Assembly: GCA_029558635.1 (NCBI GenBank)
Contig: JAKQEE010000073.1
Location: 1 to 64,000, forward strand
From: Pseudomonadota bacterium
GTDB lineage: Bacteria; Pseudomonadota; Alphaproteobacteria; Micavibrionales; Micavibrionaceae
Direction of reading: 5' to 3'
DNA: 64,000 nucleotides
Below the pieces are notes generated by a model that saw only the letters and a program-made list of their open reading frames with translations, searched no databases and was not told the DNA's origin. Positions 27,067 through 36,296 of this stretch are shown here, in pieces (the stretch's first letter is position 1; every line of letters starts with the position of its first letter). The position numbers and the translations under genes were made by a program.

Positions 27067-30000
27067 ATGGTCAAACGACGCAATATGACAGAAAACAGAA
27101 GTGGAGGTTCTGCCGCTGCGGGCGGCATGGATTATCAGCATCGAGTTTCTGCCTGGGCGGCTGCTCTCATTCTCGCAGAGCAGGACTCGGTGGTGCCCTG
27201 GAATCTTGGAACGGGGAATATCTTTGAATCGCTTCGATGTGAAACTGAACAACCAGTAGACGATTTGTTCGTTGAAACGCTGTCACAGGGACGAATTTTT
27301 GGACAGGTCAAACATACGTTGGAGTTATCTACTCGCGATGACTCAGACTTGGCATCTGCACTTGACCAATTTGTTCGTCAATTCCTTATTTGCCGCGACA
27401 AGACTGACAGCATGAGACCTCTTGATCCGTTGCAGGATCGGCTGGTTCTCGTTACATCATCGCAAAGTTCGAAACCAATACGGGTGCATCTGCCCAGTGT
27501 GTTAAATAGATTGCGCGATTTGCCGAAATCTACAGGCTTTTCACGAGCCACAACAAATGCCGATGAGCGACACGTGTTAGATGTTATTAAAAATCACATT
27601 GCACGCGCATGGTATGCCGCAACGAGCACCGAGCCGACTACAGATGAATTTCAGGAAATACTTAGCCTCATTCATGTTGAGATTCTGGATGTGGATGAAG
27701 GAGGGACAGGCGAACGCGAAATCAAGAACCTTTTACGGACAACTGTTTTGAGCGATCCTAAACAGACCGATCTGGCCTGGTCTCAACTGATAGCGCAAAG
27801 TGCAGTTTTCGCCGCACGACGATCGGGCACTGATCGCGCCGGGTTGCAGCAGAAGTTACAGGCGGTGGGCATTCACTTGAATGTTCCACGCGATTATCGA
27901 AATGATATTCAGAGATTGAAAGAGTACTCTGTCATAAGCATTGACGCCTTGTCACAACATAGCCGACTCCATGTGGGTTCTATCCAGATCGAGATAGAGC
28001 GAAAAAGTATACAAGTACTGAAACAAGCAGCCAAACAAGGCTCCCTGCTCGTTGTTGGAGAGCCTGGTGCAGGAAAGTCAGGTGCGTTGTATGAATTCGT
28101 GATGGGCTTGGATGCAGATGGACAAGAATACATATTCTTAGCGGTAGATCATCTTGCCGCTCACAGTTCAGGTGAATTGCGTACAGAGATGGGTTTAGAA
28201 CATGAGCTATTGAACGTGCTTGACAATTGGCCCGGTATCCAGCCGGCATTTCTTGTCATTGATGCGCTAGACGCCGCACGCGGTAATTTACCTGAAAAAA
28301 TGATTCGGGACCTAATGCGTTCAGTAATCAATCGGAAGAACCGCTGGCATGTTGTCGCATCAATCCGCAAGTTTGACCTGCGTTATAGCGGGGAACTACA
28401 AAGCCTCTTCGCAGGTCTTCCGCACACGGAATTCTATGATGCAGAGTTCGCAAATATACACCATCTCAATATTCCTCGTTTGTCTGAGGATGAGCTTGGC
28501 CAAGTTAGCGCGCAGTCTCCAGACCTGCAAACTCTAATTAATCTGGCACCTGCAAAGTTGCTGGAACTCTTGCATGTTCCCTTCAATTTGCGACTCTTAG
28601 CTGAGTTATTGAGTGTAGGTGTGTTACCTGCCCAACTAGCACCGATAAGAACCCAATTAGATTTGTTAGATCGATATTGGATAGAGCGCGTGATCCGTTC
28701 TGATAGCTTAGGGGATGTTCGAGAGGCGGTTCTCCGTTTAGTTTGTAAGACTATGGTAAAAGCGCGCGAATTACGTGTATCACGAGCAGATGTCGCGAAC
28801 AGTGAGAGCAGCGTAGCCCTTAACGAACTACTGAGCATTCAGGTTCTCATCGAGTGGCAACACCCGTCTGGGAATTTGCCGGACCGTTATAGGCTGGCTT
28901 TCTCGCACCATGTTCTCTTTGATTATGCTGTAGCTCGGCTTTTGCTGCGCAGTGGCCCTGAAACTGTAATTCAACAGCTGGCAAATGATCCAGAGATGAT
29001 TATGGTAGTGAGACCTAGCATATTATGGCATTTTCAGTTTCTTTGGACTCGAGATAAAGAGCATCAGCTATTCTGGGATCTCGTATTCCAGATTATGCAA
29101 ATAGACTCTCTGCCTGAGATTGGCAAGCTTATAGGGCCTTCGGTGGCGGCAAAATCAGCAGAATCAATGTCGGATCTGGAACGGTTGTGTTCTTCCCTCG
29201 AGCACATGGATGGAAAAATCTCCAGTGCGGCTGAAGGGACGATTCGCCATCTTATAGGTAGTTTGTTAGCTGATACACCAACAGATGCCCGTCTCACTGG
29301 TGCCAACGCTGGCCCTTGGAGCAACCTTATCGAACGCATTAGTAGAAATCTACGACCCTCATTGGCTTACATGCTTCGCGGTCTGCTTCTCCAGCTATGC
29401 GAGCGCCCGGAGGAATTGTCTTCTGGACAACGCGAGTTGACAGGTAGAACCGCGCGGCGACTTTTTGAATTTGCTTGGTCACACGAACCCCGAGATGGGT
29501 GGCTGATTATTCATAGTGCGCAGTGCGTTTGTCGAACTTTTGAAAGCGATCTAATTGCCTCGGCTGCACTTATCCGGCGCTGCCTAGAACCGTCGCATAT
29601 CTCGCAGTATGGATTTGAGGAAATGCCACGGTTGGCGGAGGAATTTAAGCGACTCATATCTCTGGATCCAGAGTTGGTAGAGGATGCTTATCGGGCCGTC
29701 TTTAACAACCTTGAAAAGTCAGATGAAGAAACGTCCATTGGCCAGAGCCAGATCTTGCCATTGAGATCAAATCGGCGGCAAGACTACGCAATGGCACACT
29801 TCCAGCTTGAAAAAATATTCGCAGAATTTCTTGAGCAAGCGCCTCAGAACGCAGCTCGCGCCTTAATAGCCGTGATGGAGAGTTATATTACTCAGCACCA
29901 TGCTCCAGATGATGGAAAATGGTCAGAAAACACATTCGATATCAATGGCCATGAAGCACATTTGAGACCTGACTATAGCTCCATTTGGGATCGTAGTGAC

Positions 30001-32058
30001 GCTTATCGCATGGACGAAGCGATTAAAATGCTCGATACTTTTCAGCGGTATATGGAAAGACTTGGTAACCAGCCAGGAGATGTTCAGAAATTACGCTCTC
30101 TAGTACAAATTATCATTCACGAAAACCTCTATGGAGTTTTCTGGCGGCGGCTTCTCCTTCTGGGTGCACAATTTCCAGCCACAGTTGGAAAGGACATTTT
30201 GCCACTGACTTGGACAATACCTATACTTATTGACTACGATACTTCACATCCAGTGGGTGAGTTCGTAAAAACAGTCTTCCCGCTTTGTTCCTATGATGAG
30301 CGCATTCAAATTGAACGCGCTATTTTGACCATTCCAAATGAATTTGACATTGACCGTCGCGAAGTGGGCGAACACATCCGCGATCGCCTTCTCGGTTGCA
30401 TTCCAAAATCTGAACTTGTTAGCGATGAAGCAAAACAATTGCTTACCCAATTAGTTGCACTCCATGCCATTCCAGCCAACGAGCCGCCCGTCGGTGTTGG
30501 TGAGCTTACATCCAGACCCTATGGCGAAAAAGATTTTCTGGCAGAGATGGGGGTTCCTGTTGATTCCCAGCCAAATCGCAGGATACAAGAATTGGAACAA
30601 GACGTAAAGGAGTTCGGGGACAAACACTTAAACTCTATCCCCACTCGAACGGAAGTTGCCGCTGTGTTTCCTGCTATCAGAAAGTTGTATGATTCATTAC
30701 GAGATGGAGATAGGGATGGTGCGCATCAGGCACAACAAGACTATGCATGGGGGGTTCTCACAGCTGCATGCAGTCGCGTCACTAGGATTCAGGATTTTCC
30801 CCGCGAGGATTCTGAAGACAGATTTGTAATTGAGCTCCTTTTGAAAGCCAGCAATCACCCGATTCCGGCAGCCAACCCTGAGTATGATGATCAGTTTGAT
30901 AAAATCCCATCTTGGGGAAGTCCTTCACCTAGAATCGAGGCAGCCTCAGGGTTAATTGTCGCGGCGCGCCAAGAAACGAGTGTAACTTCAGACGTGCTTG
31001 AAGCGATCGAACGGCTGTTAGCCGATCCTGTTCCTGCTGTCCGCTATCAGATAGCTTCACGCCTAAACGTTATGTATGACATAAGACGAGATATGATGTG
31101 GCGGCTGATTCAGGAACAATGTACCAGCGAGCCAAGTCGAGGGGTTCTTCAAGGAGTGCTTGGTGGTCCGCTCAACCGTATTGCTGGCAGTAATCCGGAT
31201 CAAGTAGCCTTTTTGGCAAAGATTATCTTTGATCGAATACGCGACGGCGAGGGCGCTGAACGTGTGCGGGAATTGTGCGTAAGCATCTTTGTAAATCTCT
31301 ATATCTGGCGTGATATAAAATTGTGCCGTGAAATTGCATTGGAGATTGCGTCCTCTCCAAGGACTTATTCAAAGGAAGCACATCACCTCTTAGTGCACCT
31401 GCGTGAGCCTTTGACTCATGGTCCTACAGATCCCCCACAGCCTGAGGAGGATGCAATTAGAGAACGTGCGCTTGATCTCTTAGACCAGCTACTATCGTCT
31501 ACTCGCAAAGAATTCGAGCATATCCAGAAAAACCATATCGGAAATTCCTTCGACCAGTGGCCGAAAGAAGATCAGGAAATTATTCAATCACTTGCACGAA
31601 TCATTGATAAGGCGGGGTGGGAGGTTTACTTTGCATCGGGTGCACACGAGTCAAAACAGAACGCCGATTCGGCAGACAAGTTGACATCCCAACAAATGAT
31701 GAGGTTCTATCATGAGGCCGGCAAAATACTTGATGACCTTGCCAATGCAGGCTTTGCAAGTGTCACCTATCATCTAGTAGAAACACTTGAGTCATTTATT
31801 GCACTGGATCCGCGGGGTGTATTTCTACGCATCGGTCAAGTTATTCGTGCTGGGCAACAAAGTGGATATCAATTCGAGTCTCTAGCCGCCGATCTCATGG
31901 TAAGACTGGTTGAACGATACTTGGCCGAATATAGATCGTTACTACAACAAGATGCAGAATGCCGTCAGACTCTTATTGAAATTCTCGATATATTCGTTCG
32001 CGCTGGCTGGCCCAGCGCTCGGCGGCTCACATACAACCTGGAAGACATCTTCCGTTAA
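27067..32058 (+). CDS. Avs-like STAND NTPase with N-terminal Cap4/DUF4297-like nuclease
   Basis: 1663 aa. The first ~200 residues resemble the Cap4 (DUF4297) nuclease: GGMDYQHRVSAWAAALIL (19-36), then VDDLFVETL and GQVKHTLEL, giving the D...QxK pattern. The NTPase has Walker A VVGEPGAGKSGAL near residue 331 and Walker B AFLVIDALDAARG near 397, typical of STAND ATPases. The last ~1000 residues are helical, repeat-like and without a recognised motif. This is the layout of antiviral Avs proteins, where the C-terminal repeats sense a phage protein and oligomerisation turns on the nuclease. Start ATG 27067 follows AGGAA. It leads a four-gene operon. The assignment to a named Avs type is open. Confidence 0.78.
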   Translation: MVKRRNMTENRSGGSAAAGGMDYQHRVSAWAAALILAEQDSVVPWNLGTGNIFESLRCETEQPVDDLFVETLSQGRIFGQVKHTLELSTRDDSDLASALDQFVRQFLICRDKTDSMRPLDPLQDRLVLVTSSQSSKPIRVHLPSVLNRLRDLPKSTGFSRATTNADERHVLDVIKNHIARAWYAATSTEPTTDEFQEILSLIHVEILDVDEGGTGEREIKNLLRTTVLSDPKQTDLAWSQLIAQSAVFAARRSGTDRAGLQQKLQAVGIHLNVPRDYRNDIQRLKEYSVISIDALSQHSRLHVGSIQIEIERKSIQVLKQAAKQGSLLVVGEPGAGKSGALYEFVMGLDADGQEYIFLAVDHLAAHSSGELRTEMGLEHELLNVLDNWPGIQPAFLVIDALDAARGNLPEKMIRDLMRSVINRKNRWHVVASIRKFDLRYSGELQSLFAGLPHTEFYDAEFANIHHLNIPRLSEDELGQVSAQSPDLQTLINLAPAKLLELLHVPFNLRLLAELLSVGVLPAQLAPIRTQLDLLDRYWIERVIRSDSLGDVREAVLRLVCKTMVKARELRVSRADVANSESSVALNELLSIQVLIEWQHPSGNLPDRYRLAFSHHVLFDYAVARLLLRSGPETVIQQLANDPEMIMVVRPSILWHFQFLWTRDKEHQLFWDLVFQIMQIDSLPEIGKLIGPSVAAKSAESMSDLERLCSSLEHMDGKISSAAEGTIRHLIGSLLADTPTDARLTGANAGPWSNLIERISRNLRPSLAYMLRGLLLQLCERPEELSSGQRELTGRTARRLFEFAWSHEPRDGWLIIHSAQCVCRTFESDLIASAALIRRCLEPSHISQYGFEEMPRLAEEFKRLISLDPELVEDAYRAVFNNLEKSDEETSIGQSQILPLRSNRRQDYAMAHFQLEKIFAEFLEQAPQNAARALIAVMESYITQHHAPDDGKWSENTFDINGHEAHLRPDYSSIWDRSDAYRMDEAIKMLDTFQRYMERLGNQPGDVQKLRSLVQIIIHENLYGVFWRRLLLLGAQFPATVGKDILPLTWTIPILIDYDTSHPVGEFVKTVFPLCSYDERIQIERAILTIPNEFDIDRREVGEHIRDRLLGCIPKSELVSDEAKQLLTQLVALHAIPANEPPVGVGELTSRPYGEKDFLAEMGVPVDSQPNRRIQELEQDVKEFGDKHLNSIPTRTEVAAVFPAIRKLYDSLRDGDRDGAHQAQQDYAWGVLTAACSRVTRIQDFPREDSEDRFVIELLLKASNHPIPAANPEYDDQFDKIPSWGSPSPRIEAASGLIVAARQETSVTSDVLEAIERLLADPVPAVRYQIASRLNVMYDIRRDMMWRLIQEQCTSEPSRGVLQGVLGGPLNRIAGSNPDQVAFLAKIIFDRIRDGEGAERVRELCVSIFVNLYIWRDIKLCREIALEIASSPRTYSKEAHHLLVHLREPLTHGPTDPPQPEEDAIRERALDLLDQLLSSTRKEFEHIQKNHIGNSFDQWPKEDQEIIQSLARIIDKAGWEVYFASGAHESKQNADSADKLTSQQMMRFYHEAGKILDDLANAGFASVTYHLVETLESFIALDPRGVFLRIGQVIRAGQQSGYQFESLAADLMVRLVERYLAEYRSLLQQDAECRQTLIEILDIFVRAGWPSARRLTYNLEDIFR

Positions 32059-32146
32059 CAGGTAAGAATTGTCAAATCTCCCTGTGCTCTTCAAAGCGTG
32101 CAAAAGCGGTGATCACAATAACTATATCCCCTCTCTGAGGTTAGCA

Positions 32147-32929
32147 ATGCCTAAAGTGAATTTCAAGATTGGCGATTTCAAAGCCCAAAAAGTGTTTAGA
32201 AAAGAACACAAGCAATTCATTGAACACCTTCCGACCTTGGTTGAGGCTCTAAAAATTGCTTTCAACCGACAATATCAAGCAAGTGATCTTGCCGACACCC
32301 TGGTTTTCGATCTAAGCAAGGAATGCATGGATCGATTTTCTGAAATAGGCTTGCTTTGTGCAAACGAACAAGGCGACGCGGCATTCATTATCTTGAGAAG
32401 TATGTTCGAATATCTTGTTTGTGCGCGGTATTTGCATTTACATCCAGAAAAAAGTAGCGATTTTGTTGACTATCTTCATGTGCATATGCATACCGTTCAT
32501 GTTCAGCTTCAGCGCACCTATGGCAAGGATCGGCTACCAAGTTCGAACGAATATGAGGCTAGAGTCAATGCGAACTTCGAAAAGGTAAAGGAAAAATATT
32601 CTTACAAGACCCAAAGTGGTAAAAGGAAAACCAAATCGAGCTGGTCGGATAAGGGGATGGTTGATATGGCAACCGAGGTGGGCTTAGGAGAGTATATTGT
32701 TCTGGCTTACTATCTTGGAATTGAAAAGGCACACCCATCAATCCTGGCAGTTGCCAATAAACGTGCATCCAAGGAGGTAGCCTCGGAGGCTTTGATGATT
32801 TCGCACCGAATGCTGATTGAATTGTTGATTTTGCAACATCAACATTTTGGCTTGGAAGAGCTGAAACCAATCATTGGTCAATGTCTTGAGAGCTTCACAC
32901 AGATATGGGAAAAATATAAGAAAGCATGA
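32147..32929 (+). CDS. DUF5677-type helical protein
   Basis: 260 aa. ALIILRSMFEYLVCARYL-type sequence near residue 85 (AAFIILRSMFEYLVCARY), together with CMDRFSEIGLLCANEQGD before it and a late EALMISHRMLIELLILQ helix, fits the DUF5677 family, an all-helical group related to HEPN proteins and common in accessory regions. No RX4-6H motif is obvious. ATG 32147 follows GAGG; an upstream TTG 32069 in frame is less likely. It is 88 bases after the STAND gene and 12 bases before the next gene, so it is probably in the same transcript. Confidence 0.7.
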   Translation: MPKVNFKIGDFKAQKVFRKEHKQFIEHLPTLVEALKIAFNRQYQASDLADTLVFDLSKECMDRFSEIGLLCANEQGDAAFIILRSMFEYLVCARYLHLHPEKSSDFVDYLHVHMHTVHVQLQRTYGKDRLPSSNEYEARVNANFEKVKEKYSYKTQSGKRKTKSSWSDKGMVDMATEVGLGEYIVLAYYLGIEKAHPSILAVANKRASKEVASEALMISHRMLIELLILQHQHFGLEELKPIIGQCLESFTQIWEKYKKA

Positions 32930-32941
32930 ATTGGTTCATAT

Positions 32942-33736
32942 ATGGCTAAAACAGTCTTGTTCAAACTGGAAAATCACCCATTTTATGTAGAGGTGGATAA
33001 GAATTACGTCCCGCTTGTCATGAAGATTAATGACCAAATGGGAGATTTCGATGAGGTTTTTGCGAGGCGGAACATTCCAAAGGAAATTGATTTTACGCCT
33101 CAAGAATATTATTGCTATCGCGTTTTTGCCAAATTATTAGCCTTCTCGAATGTTTACAGAAATCTCAAATATGCACACTTATATATTTCAGAACTCGACT
33201 CGCCGCAAAAACATGAAAAGTACGGTATACACAAGTTTGATTACCTAACCTACCACTATACTATTCACGTTTTGTCTTATGTATCTGTTCTGGACACCGC
33301 ACTAATCTTGGCTAGCACTGTATTTCAATTGGGTCTTAAGGATGAGAAATGCAAATACGATATGGTTGTTTCGAAGATTACTCACCCATTAATCCAAAAT
33401 GATCTTGAAAAGATTAAAGCTTTAGTGGGAAAATATAAAAAGATAAGAAATCGATTCCTGCATCATGGCAAGTTGCCAAGTATTGTTGATGTAAACAATT
33501 CGGATGTGTTGTATTTTCTACAACTGCTCAAATCGGAGAGCAGGAAAATTAAGAAAATGAAGTCTGACTATAAAGACGGCATAAATTTCATATATAAATC
33601 AGAATCTCAGAGTATTTTGGATAAGCTGAATGCCGATGTAGCCTTTATTGAAAGTGCGGTTTCAGATTTTCTGAATCACTTGCTAGCGGTTTATCGACTT
33701 GCAAATACTTTATATAAACAGGAGGCTCTGGAATGA
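32942..33736 (+). CDS. HEPN family protein (Cthe2314-like)
   Basis: 264 aa, all helical. KKIRNRFLHHGKLPSIVDV near residue 160 contains R-N-x-x-x-H, the HEPN RX4-6H motif that carries the RNase site; the preceding HVLSYVSVLDTALILAS helix and the following FLQLLKSESRKIKKM helix frame it as in Cthe2314-like HEPN proteins. RNase activity is inferred from the motif only. Its stop codon overlaps the start of the small membrane protein gene (ATGA), so the two products are probably made together. The most plausible partners are the DUF5677 protein and the STAND protein upstream. Confidence 0.72.
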   Translation: MAKTVLFKLENHPFYVEVDKNYVPLVMKINDQMGDFDEVFARRNIPKEIDFTPQEYYCYRVFAKLLAFSNVYRNLKYAHLYISELDSPQKHEKYGIHKFDYLTYHYTIHVLSYVSVLDTALILASTVFQLGLKDEKCKYDMVVSKITHPLIQNDLEKIKALVGKYKKIRNRFLHHGKLPSIVDVNNSDVLYFLQLLKSESRKIKKMKSDYKDGINFIYKSESQSILDKLNADVAFIESAVSDFLNHLLAVYRLANTLYKQEALE

Positions 33737-33906
33737 AAAAAATTATTTCCTATATTTCTTCGCTTGTAATCTTGGTCGTTGGATTTTATTTGTCTTATGA
33801 CGTCTCTGGTGTTGAAAAAATCTTTGCGATAGGCGGAGTTATAGTAGGGGCATTAATTGTTGGATGGATAGTTCAGAAGGTATTAGAACAATTAACAGAT
33901 TGGTAG
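33733..33906 (+). CDS. 57-aa membrane protein
   Basis: Short gene with an excellent start: AGGAGG at 33719-33724 and a four-base overlap with the preceding stop. The product has two hydrophobic segments, IISYISSLVILVVGFYL and IGGVIVGALIVGWIVQKVL, separated by a short polar loop, and a charged end. It resembles small two-helix membrane proteins (holin-like or anchoring subunits) but matches no family I know. As the last gene of the Avs-like/HEPN operon it could be a membrane effector or an anchor. Confidence 0.7.
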   Translation: MKKIISYISSLVILVVGFYLSYDVSGVEKIFAIGGVIVGALIVGWIVQKVLEQLTDW

Positions 33907-33956
33907 CTCGCACTTACAGCAGCGAAGTCTGAAACAACACCATATCTCCATTTCTG

Positions 33957-34436
33957 TTAGCTTGGTGATGTAGGCTTGTTTTTCTCTCTGATGATATCTG
34001 CAAGACCATTTAGGTTTTCTTTAAGCTGCCACACACGATCTGTATAAGATGCTACATCCGAGTCAAGCAACCCAGATCTATCTAAAACGGTCTCCTCAAC
34101 CAAACCTGAAAATAGTGCGAAAATATTGTGGGCTAAATAGTTCCGTTGATCCTTTATTTCCTCCAAGATGGGCACCATCTTTTCTAACAAGTTGTGTTTC
34201 TTCAAAATAGAAATTAGTTTTCCCAAATTTGCATTTCTTGTTTTCTCTCCCAAGTCCTTGCTGTTTATATAATTTATGAGTTCGGCTTCAAGTCTGCCCG
34301 CTGCCAAAACCGCTTTTCCAAGCTCCATGCAAAAATCATCATATTCATAAAGCAATTCGTAAAATTCGAGACCTTCTGTCGGTTCACCCTTAAACCTAAT
34401 CATGCTTTTTTCCAATTTCTTTTTCTGAGGGGACAT
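33957..34436 (-). CDS. HEPN-like (MAE_28990/MAE_18760-type or related) protein
   Basis: 159 aa from ATG 34436, which has GGAG about nine bases upstream; the frame is open to GTG 34532. ELGKAVLAAGRLEAELINYI near residue 40 and IKDQRNYLAHNIFALFSG near residue 97 contain R-N-x-x-x-H, the HEPN motif. The rest is helical with a charged C-terminus. It is convergent with the small membrane protein gene (50 bases apart) and stands alone. A role as a toxin or RNA-binding accessory is inferred; the exact subfamily is uncertain. Confidence 0.65.
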   Translation of the reverse strand: MSPQKKKLEKSMIRFKGEPTEGLEFYELLYEYDDFCMELGKAVLAAGRLEAELINYINSKDLGEKTRNANLGKLISILKKHNLLEKMVPILEEIKDQRNYLAHNIFALFSGLVEETVLDRSGLLDSDVASYTDRVWQLKENLNGLADIIREKNKPTSPS

Positions 34437-34573
34437 ACATAATCTCCAATCAAACCCGTGATAGACAATTATATCTAGCGTAGGACGGGATACGTTTTCA
34501 ATTTTCGAGTTCAGAAAATCCAAATTATCCACGAAATTTAGTGCACCCCCGTCACGCCACTTTCATTAGTACA

Positions 34574-35836
34574 TCACTCTTCTCCTTCAGACCGGCTTCG
34601 ATACCACCTGTCGGCATCATCGAACCCCTTGGAATACTTTGGCTTTGTGGATTTCGGCTTGGCTGGTATTCCCTTTTTCTCTTTCTTTGGCTTGGGTGGA
34701 TATTGACTGGGATCAAAAGGGAGAGGCTTTTCAGTCGGATATTTCTTTCGATCCTCAATTCCAGACATCCATGTGCCAAACTCAATTATGGGTAGTTTCC
34801 CGAACGCCCGCCAGTCCTGTCCGATCAAAGCCATGTTCGGATATAGATATGGAATGCACAACGGAAAGAACTGCACTACCCAGGGCAGACCCATAATACA
34901 GAAGACAATCGGAATTCCCAAGCGTTTTGCATGGCGATACGCATTTTGAAATCGGCGGGAATAATTGCGCCTCATCACTTTTTCGGAACTGTGCCCACTG
35001 TCCACTTCCAGCCAGAATAGGATCTCGCACTTGTCCTTATATCCCCATGCCAATGCATCTGGAATACCATCGAAGAGTGGCACTTCTGTCCAACACTCCC
35101 AAATCTCAACGGTTGGATAAGCCGCTTCCAGCCATGCCCGCCATCTTCGCGACACCCGTCGGTGACGCTCGCCGGCGTATCGGAATTCTCCTCGGTATTT
35201 TGTGAAGTGAACACCTTTTGGAATATTCCATGAACGCTGTGCCAGACTCAATCCCTTGGTACGGATCGCATATCCTTCGTATTTACCGATCTTACGGCGC
35301 TCGATCAGATTCTCCGCCTGAAGCTGTTTCAAAAGATTCCGAACATGACTCTCACTGAAACCTGCCAGGGAGGCGATCTCTGGTCTGTAGGCTGTTTTCA
35401 GCCTTGCCAGAACTTGCAAGACATGCAGTGCCGATTCCTTGATGCCATATTCCACTGGATCAAAGCGCGGAGCGAGAACTGGCACATCCCCTTCTCGAAG
35501 GTACGTTGGTCGGATCGACTGATAAAACTCCCGTTCAAGGACAGATGTCTTCCGTGCTGGCTGGACCGTCATCGGAATTTTGTATTTTATCAAGCGTTTG
35601 ATCTCATATCGAAACCAATCACCGGGTGCTTCCACAGAGATCCACAACGCAGGGTATCGACGTGTTTTGATCAGGCGGTTGACCATCAAATCGATGATCC
35701 GCGCCTGGGCGTAGGGCGGCAAGCCGTCTTTATAAGAAACGTGGTGCTTGAAAATATCAAACACCACGTCCTTTCTTTGCATCGGATAGATTGGTGCCCA
35801 TTCCAACGGAATGCGAGATAAATCGTTATCCGTCAT
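34574..35836 (-). CDS. replication-relaxation family protein (winged helix plus nuclease-like domain)
   Basis: 420 aa from ATG 35836. A winged-helix segment (EIASLAGFSESHVRNLLKQL then ENLIERR) lies in the middle. It is followed by GIPDALAWGYKDKCEILFWL and LEVDSGHSSEKV, which match the PDA...FLEVDxG signature of replication-relaxation proteins. The C-terminus is a basic, proline-rich tail (KPKKEKKGIPAKPK). Such proteins are encoded by plasmids and integrative elements and are thought to act in replication or mobilisation. The start overlaps the stop of the upstream winged-helix gene as ATGA. The last gene of the replication block. Confidence 0.72.
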   Translation of the reverse strand: MTDNDLSRIPLEWAPIYPMQRKDVVFDIFKHHVSYKDGLPPYAQARIIDLMVNRLIKTRRYPALWISVEAPGDWFRYEIKRLIKYKIPMTVQPARKTSVLEREFYQSIRPTYLREGDVPVLAPRFDPVEYGIKESALHVLQVLARLKTAYRPEIASLAGFSESHVRNLLKQLQAENLIERRKIGKYEGYAIRTKGLSLAQRSWNIPKGVHFTKYRGEFRYAGERHRRVSRRWRAWLEAAYPTVEIWECWTEVPLFDGIPDALAWGYKDKCEILFWLEVDSGHSSEKVMRRNYSRRFQNAYRHAKRLGIPIVFCIMGLPWVVQFFPLCIPYLYPNMALIGQDWRAFGKLPIIEFGTWMSGIEDRKKYPTEKPLPFDPSQYPPKPKKEKKGIPAKPKSTKPKYSKGFDDADRWYRSRSEGEE

Positions 35837-36234
35837 TTCACTTCGTATGGGAAAATTCTGGTGAACAGATCGTGGTAATGCTGGGCGGCATCTACCCTCT
35901 GCTGCAACTGAACGATACGACTTTCCCATTCCCGGATCATGCACTCGATGTTCTTGGGATCAGTATCCAATCTGTAGCCGGCTTTTCCCGATGTGGAAAC
36001 AATCGGAAAACCCAGGTTCCGAAGATGCTCTATTCCTTTGCGAATTTTTCGATCGCGCGTGTCATTAGATAGATTGTTATCAGGCTCCTCGCCAAACACA
36101 ATGCGGATCAATCCCTTGCGGGTCAACCCTTTTGGGGCTTGCAACAACGCGTCCAGGATATTACGAACGATGATTGGCAATTCGCCGGCGTTGAGTTCCG
36201 CCAGCAGTTTTTCGTATTCAGGTGTATGTGACAT
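35833..36234 (-). CDS. small winged-helix DNA-binding protein
   Basis: 133 aa. LLQAPKGLTRKGLIRIVFGE then DRKIRKGIEHLRNLGFPIVS and AGYRLDTDP form a clear HTH_11-like winged helix (residues about 28-92), and the C-terminal 40 residues form a helix with heptad character. It probably binds element DNA as a regulator or replication accessory. It precedes the replication-relaxation gene with a four-base overlap. No ligand domain is present. Confidence 0.75.
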   Translation of the reverse strand: MSHTPEYEKLLAELNAGELPIIVRNILDALLQAPKGLTRKGLIRIVFGEEPDNNLSNDTRDRKIRKGIEHLRNLGFPIVSTSGKAGYRLDTDPKNIECMIREWESRIVQLQQRVDAAQHYHDLFTRIFPYEVK

Positions 36235-36296
36235 GATTCTCCTTTTTCGGAGAACATGTTATGGATTCATAAGCAGGGGAGGTCTGGGCGTGTCGC

